Shown: positions 7,499 through 16,763, counted from the stretch's first letter. The stretch: 49,924 bases of DNA from Jeotgalibacillus alimentarius (GCF_000829445.1 NZ_JXRQ01000012.1:1-49924); one strand, 5' to 3'. The notes: generated by a model from the sequence alone, not told the origin. A program made the numbers and translations.

Positions 7499-8962
7499 TT
7501 ATAAAATCGGAGACAGCAATCTTGAAATCGACTCCTTAAATTTAATCAAATTCGAACGCTGCTGATAAATCTCAGGCGTCAGCTCAGTTGAGTCCTTCAT
7601 ATCATCTTCGAAAATCATCGCAAGTGAAGTAGCAGTTTCCTGGTGATAGAGAAACGCGTTTACCTCAAAGTTCAGACTGAAGCTCCGCAGATCAATATTT
7701 GCAGTTCCAACAGATGCTGCTTCATCATCAGTCACAAGTGTTTTTGCGTGTATAAATCCTTTCTCATATACATAAATCCTTGCACCGGCTTTCATCAGTT
7801 CCCCAACATAAGAATAAGTGGCCCAGTATACAAACATATGGTCAGGCTTATTCGGAATCATGATCCTTACATCAACACCTGACAGAGCTGCTACACGAAG
7901 CGCATCGAGCAGGCTGACATCAGGAATAAAATAAGGTGTCTGAATGTAGACATACTTGTCAGCATTATTAATCAGTTTCAGATAGCCTGTTTTAATCTGC
8001 TCCCATTCCGAATCAGGCCCACTTGAGACGATCTGCAGACCTACATCGCCTTTTTGCGGAATCGGAGGGAAGTAAACATCCGAATATTCAATATCATAGC
8101 GGTGCGACGCCTGATTCCAGTCAAGTATAAATCTTGTCTGAAGCGGGTGTACTGAACTTCCCTCAATTCTCAGGTGTGTATCCCGCCAATAACCGAAACG
8201 CTTATCAAGACCAAGATATTCATCACCGATATTAAAGCCGCCAATATACCCCACCCGCCCATCAACAATAGAAATTTTTCGATGGTTTCTGTAATTGAGG
8301 CGCGGATTAATGACTGGCACTTTTGACGGGAAGAAAGCTTCCACCTCACCGCCTGCAGCACGTAATTCCCTGAAATAACTCTTAGTCATCCCGCGTGACC
8401 CCATATCATCATAGAGTACACGAACCTTTACTCCCTGCTTTGCCTTTTTAACAAGCAGCTGGTATAGCTCGCGGCCGAGGTTATCTTTTCTTAGAATATA
8501 AGTCTGGATATGAATATGATCTTTCGCATCTTCAATATCATCAAACAGTGCTTTAAACTTCTTTCTGCCATCTATTAATATATCAACCTGGTTATCCTGG
8601 GTCAGGACGGCGGCATTGTTCACCAGCTGCATGTAGATCAAATCACGCATTTTTTCAGTTTCTTCGGATTTGAAATGAAATTTACGTTCATGGATTGCAT
8701 CAATCTGATAACGGATCAGCTGTTCAATTCCCACACGCATTCTGCCTTCCCAATTGAAAAGGTGTTTTTTTCTGAGGCTTCTGCCCAGCAGCAGATAAAG
8801 TGCGAACCCGGCGATAGGGATAAAAAACAGGACCATCAGCCATGCCCATGTAGCACTGGCGTCCTTTCTTTCAAGAAAAATAAGGATCCCTGCAAAGAAA
8901 AAGTTCAAAATAAAAATAAATCCAACAAAAATTGAGATCCAATCAAAAGAGATAAAGTCCAT
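7499..8962 (-). CDS. cls: Cardiolipin synthase, phospholipase D superfamily
   Basis: A membrane enzyme condensing two phosphatidylglycerols into cardiolipin and glycerol. The 487-residue length is typical of bacterial ClsA/YwnE. Two N-terminal helices (about 8-30 and 38-60) precede two HKD motifs: NHRKISIVDGRVGYIGG at His227 and IHAKTLVTDD at His405/Lys407. AGGGG precedes the ATG by 8 nt. It is transcribed alone and divergently from the copper operon. Confidence 0.94.
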   Translation of the reverse strand: MDFISFDWISIFVGFIFILNFFFAGILIFLERKDASATWAWLMVLFFIPIAGFALYLLLGRSLRKKHLFNWEGRMRVGIEQLIRYQIDAIHERKFHFKSEETEKMRDLIYMQLVNNAAVLTQDNQVDILIDGRKKFKALFDDIEDAKDHIHIQTYILRKDNLGRELYQLLVKKAKQGVKVRVLYDDMGSRGMTKSYFRELRAAGGEVEAFFPSKVPVINPRLNYRNHRKISIVDGRVGYIGGFNIGDEYLGLDKRFGYWRDTHLRIEGSSVHPLQTRFILDWNQASHRYDIEYSDVYFPPIPQKGDVGLQIVSSGPDSEWEQIKTGYLKLINNADKYVYIQTPYFIPDVSLLDALRVAALSGVDVRIMIPNKPDHMFVYWATYSYVGELMKAGARIYVYEKGFIHAKTLVTDDEAASVGTANIDLRSFSLNFEVNAFLYHQETATSLAMIFEDDMKDSTELTPEIYQQRSNLIKFKESISRLLSPIL

Positions 8963-9058
8963 ATTCAGCCCCTGCCTATCTGAAATTTCTTCTTCTATCT
9001 ATTATACGCTTAATCCCTGATAATCTCTAATTACGGATGACACGCGGAAAAGTTTCAG

Positions 9059-9100
9059 GAAGATTTCAACATTAATCCACTTTAAAGTGTTGAAATCTTC
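9059..9100. repeat. Perfect 13-bp inverted repeat between cls and csoR
   Basis: GAAGATTTCAACA (9059-9071) and TGTTGAAATCTTC (9088-9100) are exact inverted copies separated by 16 bp. No T run follows on either strand, so it is not a normal terminator. It could be an operator or the relic of a mobile element end; it matches none of the other repeat families here. Confidence 0.5.
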
Positions 9101-9149
9101 AGTTATATGGGATACTTTTGTTATATAGAGTATAGAGCATTCTGATTCT

Positions 9150-9183
9150 TTTTGTTGTATACCTTATAGGGGTATGTTATGAT
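9150..9183 (+). promoter_or_regulatory. CsoR operator overlapping the csoR-copZ promoter
   Basis: The 17-bp palindrome ATACC-N7-GGTAT (9159-9175) matches the pattern of B. subtilis CsoR sites. It lies between a TTGTTG-like -35 (9152) and TATGTT/TATGAT -10 candidates (9173-9183), so CsoR bound here would block polymerase and release on Cu(I). Confidence 0.7.
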
Positions 9184-9221
9184 GGAGATAGTAAGAATGC
9201 AGTGCAGGGAGGGGAATGTGT

Positions 9222-9545
9222 TTGGAAGCGACAGAATTGAATGAATATACACATTGCAGCAGTGATCGTAAAAGTCATCACTCTGAAGATATGAAGAAAA
9301 ACCTGACAACCCGTCTGAACCGTATTGAAGGGCAGGTACGTGGAATTAAAGGAATGATTGATAAGGATACGTACTGTGACGATGTGATTACTCAAATCGC
9401 AGCAACTCAGTCTGCACTGAACAGCGTATCAAAACTGCTTCTTGAAGGACACATGAAAAGCTGTATCGTTGACCGTATTCAGGAAGGTGACCTTGAAGTG
9501 GTAGATGAGCTTCTAGTTACAATGAAAAGATTAATGAAAAAATAA
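9222..9545 (+). CDS. csoR: Copper-sensing transcriptional repressor CsoR
   Basis: DUF156-family all-helical tetrameric repressor that leaves DNA on binding Cu(I). NRIEGQVRGIKGM is the family signature. The Cys-His-Cys ligands are present: Cys52 (DTYCDDV), His77 and Cys81 (EGHMKSC). The N-terminus carries an extra His/Cys-containing tail. The TTG at 9222 is preferred because GGAGG is 9 nt away; the in-frame ATG at 9216 leaves only about 3 nt. It heads the copper cluster, with copZ 20 bp downstream and a CsoR-type operator in its own promoter. Confidence 0.93.
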   Translation: MEATELNEYTHCSSDRKSHHSEDMKKNLTTRLNRIEGQVRGIKGMIDKDTYCDDVITQIAATQSALNSVSKLLLEGHMKSCIVDRIQEGDLEVVDELLVTMKRLMKK

Positions 9546-9564
9546 CGCTCAGGAGGAATAACAA

Positions 9565-9771
9565 ATGTCTCAAGTTACATTGAATGTAGAAGGAATGTCA
9601 TGCCAGCACTGCGTAAAGGCTGTTGAATCAAATGTAGGGGAAATGAGCGGTGTTGATTCAGTAAAAGTTCATCTTGATCAAGGCACAGTTGATGTCGACT
9701 ATCAGGATTCTTCAGTAACAGTTGATCAGATCAAAAATGTCATTGAAGATCAGGGTTATGACGTAAAATAA
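9565..9771 (+). CDS. copZ: Copper chaperone CopZ
   Basis: A 68-residue single heavy-metal-associated domain that carries Cu(I) in the cytosol and hands it to CopA. GMSCQHC supplies the MxCxxC ligands near residues 11-16, and the ferredoxin-like fold length is exact. AGGAGG precedes the ATG. It is in the same unit as csoR; a short hairpin with a T run follows. Confidence 0.96.
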   Translation: MSQVTLNVEGMSCQHCVKAVESNVGEMSGVDSVKVHLDQGTVDVDYQDSSVTVDQIKNVIEDQGYDVK

Positions 9772-9777
9772 TCTCAG

Positions 9778-9803
9778 TGCGCAGTGACCCTGCGCATTTT
9801 CTT
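9778..9803 (+). terminator. Weak terminator between copZ and copA
   Basis: TGCGCAG (9778-9784) and CTGCGCA (9790-9796) form a 7-bp stem followed by TTTTCTT. It could attenuate readthrough from csoR-copZ into copA, making copA expression partly separate. Confidence 0.55.
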
Positions 9804-9814
9804 AAGAATGAAAT

Positions 9815-9831
9815 ATACCCCATGTAGGTAT
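9815..9831 (+). promoter_or_regulatory. Second CsoR operator, immediately before copA
   Basis: ATACC-N7-GGTAT again, with the same arm sequence and spacing as 9159-9175. It ends only two bases before the AAGGAGG ribosome site of copA, leaving no room for a conventional downstream leader. It either controls a very short-leader promoter or acts as a roadblock to transcription coming from csoR-copZ. Confidence 0.65.
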
Positions 9832-9848
9832 ATAAGGAGGCTGCAAAA

Positions 9849-12251
9849 ATGGCTCAAAAGGAATTGAACATTACAGGTATGACCTGTGCAGCATGCTCAA
9901 CCAGAGTGGAAAAAGGGCTGAACAGGATGAACGGTATGGAAAAGGCAAGTGTGAATCTTGCTTTAGAGCGTGCAACGGTTTCGTACGATCCTGACAAAGT
10001 ATCACTGAATGATATTCAGGATAAAGTCACCAGTCTTGGTTACGGTGTCTCTGTCAAAAAAGAAGAATTTGATATTACGGGTATGACCTGTGCAGCATGT
10101 TCGGCGCGTGTGGAAAAAGGACTGAGCAGACTTGAAGGTGTAAAAAGTGCAACTGTCAACCTTGCTCTCGAACAGGCAACGGTTGAATATACAGATGGCG
10201 TGCTCTCAGTAGATGACATTATTGCAAGAGTAGAAAAGATCGGTTACGGAGCAACGCGCAAACAGGACCGCGCGCCGGAAGAAGATCACCGCCAGACTGA
10301 AATTAAGCGTCAGCAAAAGAGGTTTCTATTTTCATTAATCTTTGCAGTACCGCTGCTGTGGACAATGGTGGGCCACTTTTCATTTACAAAATGGATGTAT
10401 GTCCCTGACCTGCTGATGAATCCGTGGGTACAAATGGCACTAGCCACACCGGTTCAATTCATTGTTGGGGGACCTTTTTACACAGGTGCCTATAAAGCGC
10501 TGCGCAACGGCAGCGCGAATATGGACGTACTGGTCGCACTCGGGACGTCAGCTGCGTACTTTTACAGTGTCTATCTGGCTATTCAGAGTCTTTCCATGCC
10601 GGGACATACGATGGGACTGTACTTTGAAACGAGTGCTGTATTAATTACATTAATCGTGCTTGGTAAGTTATTTGAAGCTAAGGCGAAAGGAAGATCGTCT
10701 GAAGCGATTAAAAAGCTGATGGGTCTCCAGGCGAAAACTGCCTTTGTCATCCGTGACGGTGAGGAAGTTGAGATCCCTCTTGAGCAGGTAAAAGCAGGAG
10801 ACCTACTTGCAGTGCGCCCGGGTGAAAAAATTCCGGTGGACGGCGTGATTAAAGAAGGACAGTCTGCTGTTAATGAATCAATGATTACCGGTGAAAGTGT
10901 TCCGGTCGACAAAACTGCAGGCGATGCTGTGATCGGCTCGACGATCAACCAGCAGGGCTTCCTGAAAATTGAGGCAGTCAAAGTAGGAAAAGATACTGCA
11001 CTCGCCCAGATCATCCGCGTGGTAGAACAGGCTCAGGGATCAAAAGCGCCTATTCAGCGTCAGGCTGACAGAATTTCAGGGATATTTGTGCCAATTGTTG
11101 TCGGCATTGCGATCGTAACATTTATTGTATGGATTTCACTTGTATCACCTGGTGAAGTTGCACCGGCATTGGAAGCGACGATTTCAGTTCTTGTTATTGC
11201 CTGTCCATGTGCGCTCGGACTTGCCACGCCGGTTTCCATTATGGCAGGCTCAGGTCGTGCAGCAGAAGCGGGCATCCTGTTTAAAGGCGGGGAACACCTT
11301 GAGGCAGCTCAGGGTATTGATACAGTTGTGCTTGATAAAACAGGTACAGTGACAAAAGGGGAGCCTGTTCTTACAGATGTCGTGCCGCTGGGTAACTGGA
11401 CTGAAGAAGAACTGCTTATCATGGCAGGCTCAGCAGAAGCGGGATCAGAACACCCTTTAGCGAAAGCAATTGTAAGTGGTGTGCGTGAGCGCGGGGCAGC
11501 ACTGATAGAGACAACAGACTTTCAGGCTGTATCTGGATTCGGTATCCGTGCAGTTGTTGATGGGAAGGTAATTCTTGCCGGTACCCGCAAATTAATGATG
11601 AAGGAAAATATCAGCGTATCTGATCTTGAAGAAACCCTGCTCGAACTTGAAGAGCAGGGGCGCACAGCGATGCTGATAGCAATAGATGGAGAGCCTGCAG
11701 GTATTATCGCAGTAGCTGACACAATCAAGGATACGTCAAAAGAAGCGGTCAGCCGTCTGAAGCAAATGGGTCTTGATGTCATCATGATGACTGGCGATAA
11801 TGAACGCACAGCCCGCGCGATTGCAGCAGAAGCAGGAATTGAAAAAGTAATCTCTGAAGTGCTTCCGGATGGAAAAGCAAATGAAGTGAAAAAGCTTCAG
11901 GAACAAGGGCGTACCGTTGCAATGGTCGGAGACGGCATTAATGATGCGCCTGCTCTTGCCACAGCTGATACGGGACTTGCAATCGGAACCGGTACGGACG
12001 TTGCAATGGAAGCAGCCGATATCACGCTGATCCGTGGAGACCTTAACAGCATTGCAGATGCGATTATGATGAGCCGTAACACGATGAAAAATATCAGGCA
12101 GAATTTATTCTGGGCGTTCGGTTACAATACGCTCGGTATACCGGTAGCAGCAATCGGACTGCTTGCACCATGGTTAGCCGGTGCAGCAATGGCATTCAGC
12201 TCTGTATCAGTCGTGTTGAATGCACTGCGTTTGCAGAGAGTGAAGCTTTAA
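9849..12251 (+). CDS. copA: Copper-translocating P1B-type ATPase CopA
   Basis: A Cu(I) efflux pump of the cytoplasmic membrane, 800 aa. Two N-terminal metal-binding domains each carry GMTCAAC. The transmembrane CPC ion-binding motif is at about 452-454 ([12 protein letters not shown]), the phosphorylated Asp in [11 protein letters not shown] at about 496, with TGES, the [10 protein letters not shown]1B marker and [12 protein letters not shown] in place. It receives copper from CopZ. AAGGAGG lies 8 nt before the ATG, with a CsoR-like operator just upstream. Confidence 0.97.
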   Translation: MAQKELNITGMTCAACSTRVEKGLNRMNGMEKASVNLALERATVSYDPDKVSLNDIQDKVTSLGYGVSVKKEEFDITGMTCAACSARVEKGLSRLEGVKSATVNLALEQATVEYTDGVLSVDDIIARVEKIGYGATRKQDRAPEEDHRQTEIKRQQKRFLFSLIFAVPLLWTMVGHFSFTKWMYVPDLLMNPWVQMALATPVQFIVGGPFYTGAYKALRNGSANMDVLVALGTSAAYFYSVYLAIQSLSMPGHTMGLYFETSAVLITLIVLGKLFEAKAKGRSSEAIKKLMGLQAKTAFVIRDGEEVEIPLEQVKAGDLLAVRPGEKIPVDGVIKEGQSAVNESMITGESVPVDKTAGDAVIGSTINQQGFLKIEAVKVGKDTALAQIIRVVEQAQGSKAPIQRQADRISGIFVPIVVGIAIVTFIVWISLVSPGEVAPALEATISVLVIACPCALGLATPVSIMAGSGRAAEAGILFKGGEHLEAAQGIDTVVLDKTGTVTKGEPVLTDVVPLGNWTEEELLIMAGSAEAGSEHPLAKAIVSGVRERGAALIETTDFQAVSGFGIRAVVDGKVILAGTRKLMMKENISVSDLEETLLELEEQGRTAMLIAIDGEPAGIIAVADTIKDTSKEAVSRLKQMGLDVIMMTGDNERTARAIAAEAGIEKVISEVLPDGKANEVKKLQEQGRTVAMVGDGINDAPALATADTGLAIGTGTDVAMEAADITLIRGDLNSIADAIMMSRNTMKNIRQNLFWAFGYNTLGIPVAAIGLLAPWLAGAAMAFSSVSVVLNALRLQRVKL

Positions 12252-12256
12252 ATGGA

Positions 12257-12289
12257 AAAAAGCCTTTCGGCGGTGCTGAAAGGCTTTTT
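12257..12289. terminator. Bidirectional terminator between copA and the CBS protein gene
   Basis: AAAAAGCCTTTC and GAAAGGCTTTTT form a perfect 12-bp stem with a 9-nt loop. It serves the convergent copA and CBS-domain genes. Confidence 0.88.
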
Positions 12290-12341
12290 GACGTTTTTGC
12301 CGGATAGGTAGTGGTCTTTACCAACTGCAGCTTTTTCTCGA

Positions 12342-12749
12342 TTAAGGCTGCGAAATATCTGACAGCGTATCTCCTGCTTTATCATCAGATTGTGGATGTA
12401 TAGATAAATCTCCAAGTGACACGATGCCGATGACCTGATTATTGTCAATAACCGGCAGACGGCGCACCTGTGTGGATGCCATCAGGTCAGCGGCTTCTGC
12501 AGTAGGTGTATCAGGTGTCACATGAATTAATTCGTGTGTCATGACCTGATCCACAGTTTGCCCTTTATGCTCTGCCACGCCCCGTATCACAATATCCCGG
12601 TCAGTGATCATACCTGCTGGGCTGCCATTCTCATCAAGCACTGGAAGCACACCGATATTATGCGTCCTCATCAGTTCAGCGGCTGTTTCAACTGAATCCG
12701 TTATCTTGCACGTGTAGATCTCATCTGTCATTACTTCTCTGATATTCAT
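12342..12749 (-). CDS. CBS-domain pair protein
   Basis: 135 residues comprising two tandem CBS domains (about 8-60 and 72-120) with PVLDENGSPAGMITDRD and RRLPVIDNNQVIGIVSLGD motifs and little else. Such Bateman modules bind adenine nucleotides and act as energy sensors; the partner here is unknown. The closest general similarity is to stress-related YhcV/YkuL-type proteins. GGAGGTGG precedes the ATG. It is transcribed alone, convergent with copA. Confidence 0.88.
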   Translation of the reverse strand: MNIREVMTDEIYTCKITDSVETAAELMRTHNIGVLPVLDENGSPAGMITDRDIVIRGVAEHKGQTVDQVMTHELIHVTPDTPTAEAADLMASTQVRRLPVIDNNQVIGIVSLGDLSIHPQSDDKAGDTLSDISQP

Positions 12750-12918
12750 CTTTCCACCTCCAAATGTAGTACGTCATTATTATTTCACCGGGCTGAATGA
12801 TTATGCATGAATCTCTCACATCAGAAAATGTGTAAAATTAATTAATTTTTCGCGGAATCAAGGTTAAATCATTGTATCTGGTGGTATGATAATCGTAATG
12901 ACACTTATTTAAATAATT

Positions 12919-13099
12919 AGCTTCGTTAAAATCTATTGTTGTTTTAATACAGTTGCTGATTGGAGCAGAAGGGGGCGACTCCAGCAGGAGAAGCGTGACA
13001 GGTGAGACCCCACAGCGCGTAGCGCGAGGAGGCTCGCCGCACGCCCTGCGGAAAGCGTCCCCCCTTCTGCGGAAATCAGCAGCCAACTTTAAAGAAGCG
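12919..13099. repeat. MITE-like element, family 1, full-length copy
   Basis: Its AGCTTCGTTAAAA left end and CTTTAAAGAAGC right end are inverted copies. Internal blocks GACTCCAGCAGGAGAAGCG, GGTGAGACCCC, GAGGAGGCTC and CCTGCGGAAAGCGTCC match the copy at 777-977. No exact target duplication is recognisable, so the insertion is probably older. The rest of the gap between the CBS gene and 13198 is AT-rich with no coding signal that I can support. Confidence 0.75.
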
Positions 13100-13197
13100 A
13101 AACTTATAGAACATTTATAAATAAAACGAAACTTCTTTAACCACTGATTCGTATGATTAATTATTCAGACTACATTTGCGGGAGAGGTGCTGCTAAG

Positions 13198-13332
13198 ATG
13201 TCAAGAAACAGAGAAAGCATCAAAGAAATGATGACAAAAATGACTGAAGTAGGCGTTAAAATCACCACTACAAAATCACGTCTTGAAATACTTGAAGCTG
13301 TCAAGGAGCCTCATCAGGTTTCCAGTACATGA
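13198..13332 (+). CDS. Small conserved-looking protein, possibly Lmo0850 family (44 aa)
   Basis: A short ORF starting MSRNRESIKEMM with GVKITTTKSRLEILEAV in the middle, reminiscent of the Listeria Lmo0850 family of about 45-residue proteins (recalled, not checked). GGAGAGGTG stands about 8 nt before the ATG, and a hairpin with a T run follows the stop. It lies between a family 1 repeat and the lipid kinase gene. The function is unknown. Confidence 0.6.
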   Translation: MSRNRESIKEMMTKMTEVGVKITTTKSRLEILEAVKEPHQVSST

Positions 13333-13346
13333 TCCGTTAACGGACT

Positions 13347-13378
13347 AAAAGGTGCTCAATATGAGAGGGCCTTTTTTA
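13347..13378 (+). terminator. Probable terminator after the 44-residue ORF
   Basis: AAAAGG...CTC pairs with GAG...CCTTTT across an imperfect stem, followed by a run of T. A CCGTTAACGG palindrome precedes it at 13334-13343. Confidence 0.55.
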
Positions 13379-13446
13379 TTTGGAGGATTTTTTGTTCAAA
13401 TAGTGGGAATATACATATATAACAGGTAAGGAAAGGAGGGGCAGAG

Positions 13447-14358
13447 ATGTTTCAAAAAGCAATGCTGATCTATAACGGCAATGCAGGACAGCGGGATGCT
13501 GAGAAAATCCTGAGTCAGACCGCACCGATTCTCGCATCCAAAATTCCCAAGCTGTTTTTATATCAGACGCAAAAACCTGGTGATGCTGAACATTTTTGCC
13601 GTCAGCATGGCGAAGAAGTTGAACTGGTCATTGTGATGGGCGGCGATGGAACGGTACATGAAGCGATTAACGGACTTGCCCCGCTCGATACAAGACCAGG
13701 TCTTGCAATCCTGCCGGCAGGGACCTGCAATGATTTTGCGAGATCACTTAATATTCCGCTTAATCTGAAGCAGGCTGCTGAACTAATTGCATTCAACGGT
13801 GTGGAACGCGAAGTGGATCTAGTGGAGACGGATGACAGGTATTTCAGTAATTTCTGGGGTACAGGATTAATTGCAGCGGCTTCTGAGAGCATTGATGAGG
13901 CATCAAAAGGAATGTTTGGCCGTCTCAGTTATTATATGAGTGCGCTTAGAACATTATCTGAACAGGACACGTTCCGTTTTAAGCTGGAGTTTGATGGCCG
14001 TACAGTTGAAGACGATGCGGTTATGCTGCTTTTTATGAATGGCAGATCGATTGGTGCGACTGAATTTCCTATGGACTCTATTCAGATGGATGACGGATTG
14101 TTAAATGTCCTGGTAGTGAAGGAAGCAGGTTTTACACTTTTAAAAGAAATCTTCACTGCTAAAACGTCTGTAGATTGGGAAGAAAACGAATCGACGATTA
14201 CACAATATATGACATCTGCCTGCAAAGTGACGCTTGATGAGGCACAGACAATTGATCTCGATGGAGAGCACTATAAGGGTGCGCATGACACCATCCGGAT
14301 ACTGAAGCAGCATATCTCTGTGATGGTACCTTCAGATGTCGCCGATATAAATGAATAA
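13447..14358 (+). CDS. Diacylglycerol/sphingosine kinase-family lipid kinase (YegS/BmrU type)
   Basis: A soluble lipid kinase of 303 aa with the DAGK catalytic domain. MGGDGTVHEAINGL (about 65-78) is the nucleotide-binding GGDGT motif, and ILPAGTCNDFARSL (about 91-104) the second conserved loop; the C-terminal beta domain follows. Members phosphorylate diacylglycerol or related lipids in phospholipid turnover. Whether this is the essential DgkB or a BmrU/YtlR-like paralogue cannot be decided. AAGGAGGGG precedes the ATG. It is convergent with rodA. Confidence 0.87.
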   Translation: MFQKAMLIYNGNAGQRDAEKILSQTAPILASKIPKLFLYQTQKPGDAEHFCRQHGEEVELVIVMGGDGTVHEAINGLAPLDTRPGLAILPAGTCNDFARSLNIPLNLKQAAELIAFNGVEREVDLVETDDRYFSNFWGTGLIAAASESIDEASKGMFGRLSYYMSALRTLSEQDTFRFKLEFDGRTVEDDAVMLLFMNGRSIGATEFPMDSIQMDDGLLNVLVVKEAGFTLLKEIFTAKTSVDWEENESTITQYMTSACKVTLDEAQTIDLDGEHYKGAHDTIRILKQHISVMVPSDVADINE

Positions 14359-14361
14359 ACG

Positions 14362-14402
14362 AAAACCGTGTTAAAAGCCTCAGCCTCTAACACGGTTTTT
14401 TA
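14362..14402. terminator. Bidirectional terminator between lipid kinase and rodA
   Basis: AAAACCGTGTTA (14362-14373) and TAACACGGTTTT (14388-14399) form a perfect 12-bp stem with a 14-nt loop. The rodA stop codon adjoins it on the other strand. Confidence 0.88.
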
Positions 14403-15581
14403 GTCATCATCTTCATTTGAGAACATATACGTTCTGTGATGGAATTTCATTGAAAATAACAATCCGAGCGCGAACAATGTACCGATCAGTGAGCTTCCCC
14501 CGTAACTGATCAGCGGAAGCGGAATACCTGTGATTGGCAGCAGCTGAATGGTCATACCAATATTCTGAAATACGTGGAAGGTGATCATACTGATTACACC
14601 TGCACACACATATACATTGAATTGACTCTTTGTTTCAAGTGCTACTTTTGTTAAATGATAGATCAGCAAAAAGAATAAGCTGACGACAATACTTGCGCCG
14701 ATAAATCCATATTCTTCACCGATGACAGCAAAAATAAAGTCAGTATGATTATCCGGTACATATACCTGACGATCCTGATAGCCTTTACCGAAAATTTCAC
14801 CTGACCCGATCGCACTCATTGCAGTGGTGAGCTGATACGCATCACCTGAAGCATAGCTGTAAGGGTCAAGCCATGAGTAAATTCGACGCAGCTGATAATC
14901 ATCGAAGAAGCGTTCCATCAGATCGCGCCTGAATAAAACGAGATAGATTGCTGAAGAAGCAATTACCCCAACAGAAGCGAATGTAGGAAGCAGCAGCTTC
15001 CATGTAATACCTGATACAAGGATAATGCCAATTGTAATCGCAATAAAGACAAGCATGGTCCCAAGGTCAGGCTGTTCATTAATCAGGATAAAAGGAATGC
15101 CGACAATCAGGCCGATTTTCGCAAGCAGCCACATATCGCTTTTTATATCCCTGTTAATAAATGCTTCATTATGGCCAGCTACAACCCTTGCTAGAACAAG
15201 GATGGTAAAAGTCTTCATAAATTCAGAAGGCTGGAGTGTCCCGATAACCGGGAAGTTGTACCAGCTGTAAGCGCCATTGATATATGGGACAAGCGACTCC
15301 GGAAAGACAAGCAGCCCGACGAGTAAAACGATCCCTATCCCATAAAATACCCAGGCTAATTTTCTGTATTGATCCATATCAAAATACATCATCATGCCAA
15401 TCACGACAAAGCCTGCTACGTAGATCATGCCCTGTCTGATTGCGAAATTGGTCCCGATGGCTGCATACTGACCAGTCGTCTGGGCAGATGAAATCGCCAG
15501 CACACTTGCAATCATGAATAAGATCAGCAGCGAGGCAAGAGTCCAGTCTATTCTGTCTGAAAAGTGTTTATTTGTATTCAA
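14400..15581 (-). CDS. rodA: SEDS-family peptidoglycan glycosyltransferase RodA
   Basis: A polytopic membrane protein (about 10 helices, about 393 aa) of the FtsW/RodA/SpoVE family that polymerises glycan strands with a class B PBP for side-wall growth. VYVPDNHTDFIFAVIGEEYG and FQNIGMTIQLLPITGIPLPL followed by SYGGSS are family signatures; the Asp and overall pattern fit RodA better than FtsW. The start is uncertain: the TTG at 15581 has AGGTG 6 nt upstream, while the in-frame GTG at 15590 has no clear site. It is monocistronic. Confidence 0.9.
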   Translation of the reverse strand: MNTNKHFSDRIDWTLASLLILFMIASVLAISSAQTTGQYAAIGTNFAIRQGMIYVAGFVVIGMMMYFDMDQYRKLAWVFYGIGIVLLVGLLVFPESLVPYINGAYSWYNFPVIGTLQPSEFMKTFTILVLARVVAGHNEAFINRDIKSDMWLLAKIGLIVGIPFILINEQPDLGTMLVFIAITIGIILVSGITWKLLLPTFASVGVIASSAIYLVLFRRDLMERFFDDYQLRRIYSWLDPYSYASGDAYQLTTAMSAIGSGEIFGKGYQDRQVYVPDNHTDFIFAVIGEEYGFIGASIVVSLFFLLIYHLTKVALETKSQFNVYVCAGVISMITFHVFQNIGMTIQLLPITGIPLPLISYGGSSLIGTLFALGLLFSMKFHHRTYMFSNEDDD

Positions 15582-15809
15582 TCTATTCACCTGAATTCTA
15601 ATTTTTCCTCTAAGAACAATGCATTCAGCGTATCAGATTATACACTGTTTCACAATTCACTAGAAGTCACAATGCCCGAAAATGTTTCATTACTTTTGTC
15701 ATAAGCATCTGACTAATAGACGGATGAGCATCCGAAAAAGTTTCTTTTTCTCCTTTTTCAAACAATTTGATACAATGAAAATATGATGTTACACGGAGGA
15801 GATGGTGGC

Positions 15810-16574
15810 ATGAAGAATCAGGGAAGCAGCCAGGGCTGGATTTATCTTCATCTGAATACAGCACAGGATTTTGCAATGTCCAGCGGGATTGATATGAAGG
15901 ACTTTTATCGTGCGTTATCAGACAGACTGCATCACCTGCTCCTCTTAAAGCATAAGTTTGAGCAGTCTTCTTTTAACATGCATACATATCTGGAGTATGT
16001 CCATGAACAGGAAGTAAGCGATCTCGTAAAAGAGGACATAGCGGCTTACGGTGAATTCTGCTGGATTGATTTTGAGGATGAAGCGGGCGTTGATGAAATG
16101 AGCGCACAGGAATTAGCGGAGCTTTTGTATATGGGGCATATGAAGTATCATCTGAACCTGCCGTTTTATAAAAAGCTGAATAACCGGTTTGTTTATTTAT
16201 CAACGGAGGACGGTATGCTCAACCGTACATATTATAAGGAGTGGACAGACTTCTTTTTAATGATCGGAAAAGTCATTCCTGAAAAAATAGCCGTACGCAA
16301 AAATACGAAACTGCTTCAGTTTAAAAAAGAAAAAGCACTCTCTCCGATTCCGAAAGAAGTGGTGATGAAAATTTCACACCTTTTAAGAGAAGGCGTTGTC
16401 ATTTCATTCCAGCACAGTGTGATTAATAAAGGAAAAGTAGAGGTGCCGGTATGGGTCTCAGGTGACTACGCAAATATGGACGACCTGCAGGATGATATGC
16501 AGAAGAAATATAAGCGGGAGCCATCTGCAGTATTCTCATATGACAGGAAAACAAAAGAATGGTCGGCAGGATGA
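15810..16574 (+). CDS. Hypothetical protein, 254 aa
   Basis: No family recognised. It is a soluble-looking mixed alpha/beta protein without signal peptide or membrane segment; the middle is acidic and Tyr/His-rich (YMGHMKYHLNLPFYKK) and the C-terminus basic (KKYKREPSAVFSYDRKTKEW). The ATG at 15810 is used because GGAGGAGA lies about 7-10 nt upstream; the ATG at 15783 has no site. A TACAAT-type -10 (near 15772) suggests its own promoter. It is divergent from rodA and followed by a terminator, so it is a single-gene unit. Confidence 0.75.
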   Translation: MKNQGSSQGWIYLHLNTAQDFAMSSGIDMKDFYRALSDRLHHLLLLKHKFEQSSFNMHTYLEYVHEQEVSDLVKEDIAAYGEFCWIDFEDEAGVDEMSAQELAELLYMGHMKYHLNLPFYKKLNNRFVYLSTEDGMLNRTYYKEWTDFFLMIGKVIPEKIAVRKNTKLLQFKKEKALSPIPKEVVMKISHLLREGVVISFQHSVINKGKVEVPVWVSGDYANMDDLQDDMQKKYKREPSAVFSYDRKTKEWSAG

Positions 16575-16582
16575 ATGAACAG

Positions 16583-16612
16583 GCACTTGCATGAAGCAGG
16601 TGCTTATTTTTA
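16583..16612 (+). terminator. Terminator after the 254-residue hypothetical
   Basis: GCACTTGC (16583-16590) pairs with GCAGGTGC (16596-16603) with one G-T pair and a 5-nt loop, then TTATTTTT. Confidence 0.7.
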
Positions 16613-16616
16613 TCAG

Positions 16617-16763
16617 AAAAGCAGAAGCAGGCGTTTAGGGGCGTATGCGCTGGACTGAAGCGGATTGAGATAAAGGAAACACGATGAACGGAATGAATCG
16701 ATGTTGACTTATCTTAAGGAGCTGAGGGAAGCGCACTAGCCCCTGCCTGGTGGAGCTGGACAC
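16617..16763. repeat. Family 2a structured intergenic repeat
   Basis: About 147 bp starting AAAAGCAGAAGCAGGCG and ending GGTGGAGCTGGACAC, with internal blocks TTTAGGGGCGTA, GATAAAGGAAACACGATGAA, GATGTTGACTTATC and CTAGCCCCTGC. TAGGGGC near the left pairs with GCCCCT near the right, suggesting a folded RNA or cruciform. It is nearly identical to the inverted copy at 36728-36873. Confidence 0.75.

Noticed and set aside
12838-13086. 82-residue minus-strand ORF
   Set aside because: It consists mainly of the family 1 element plus AT-rich flank, without a ribosome site.
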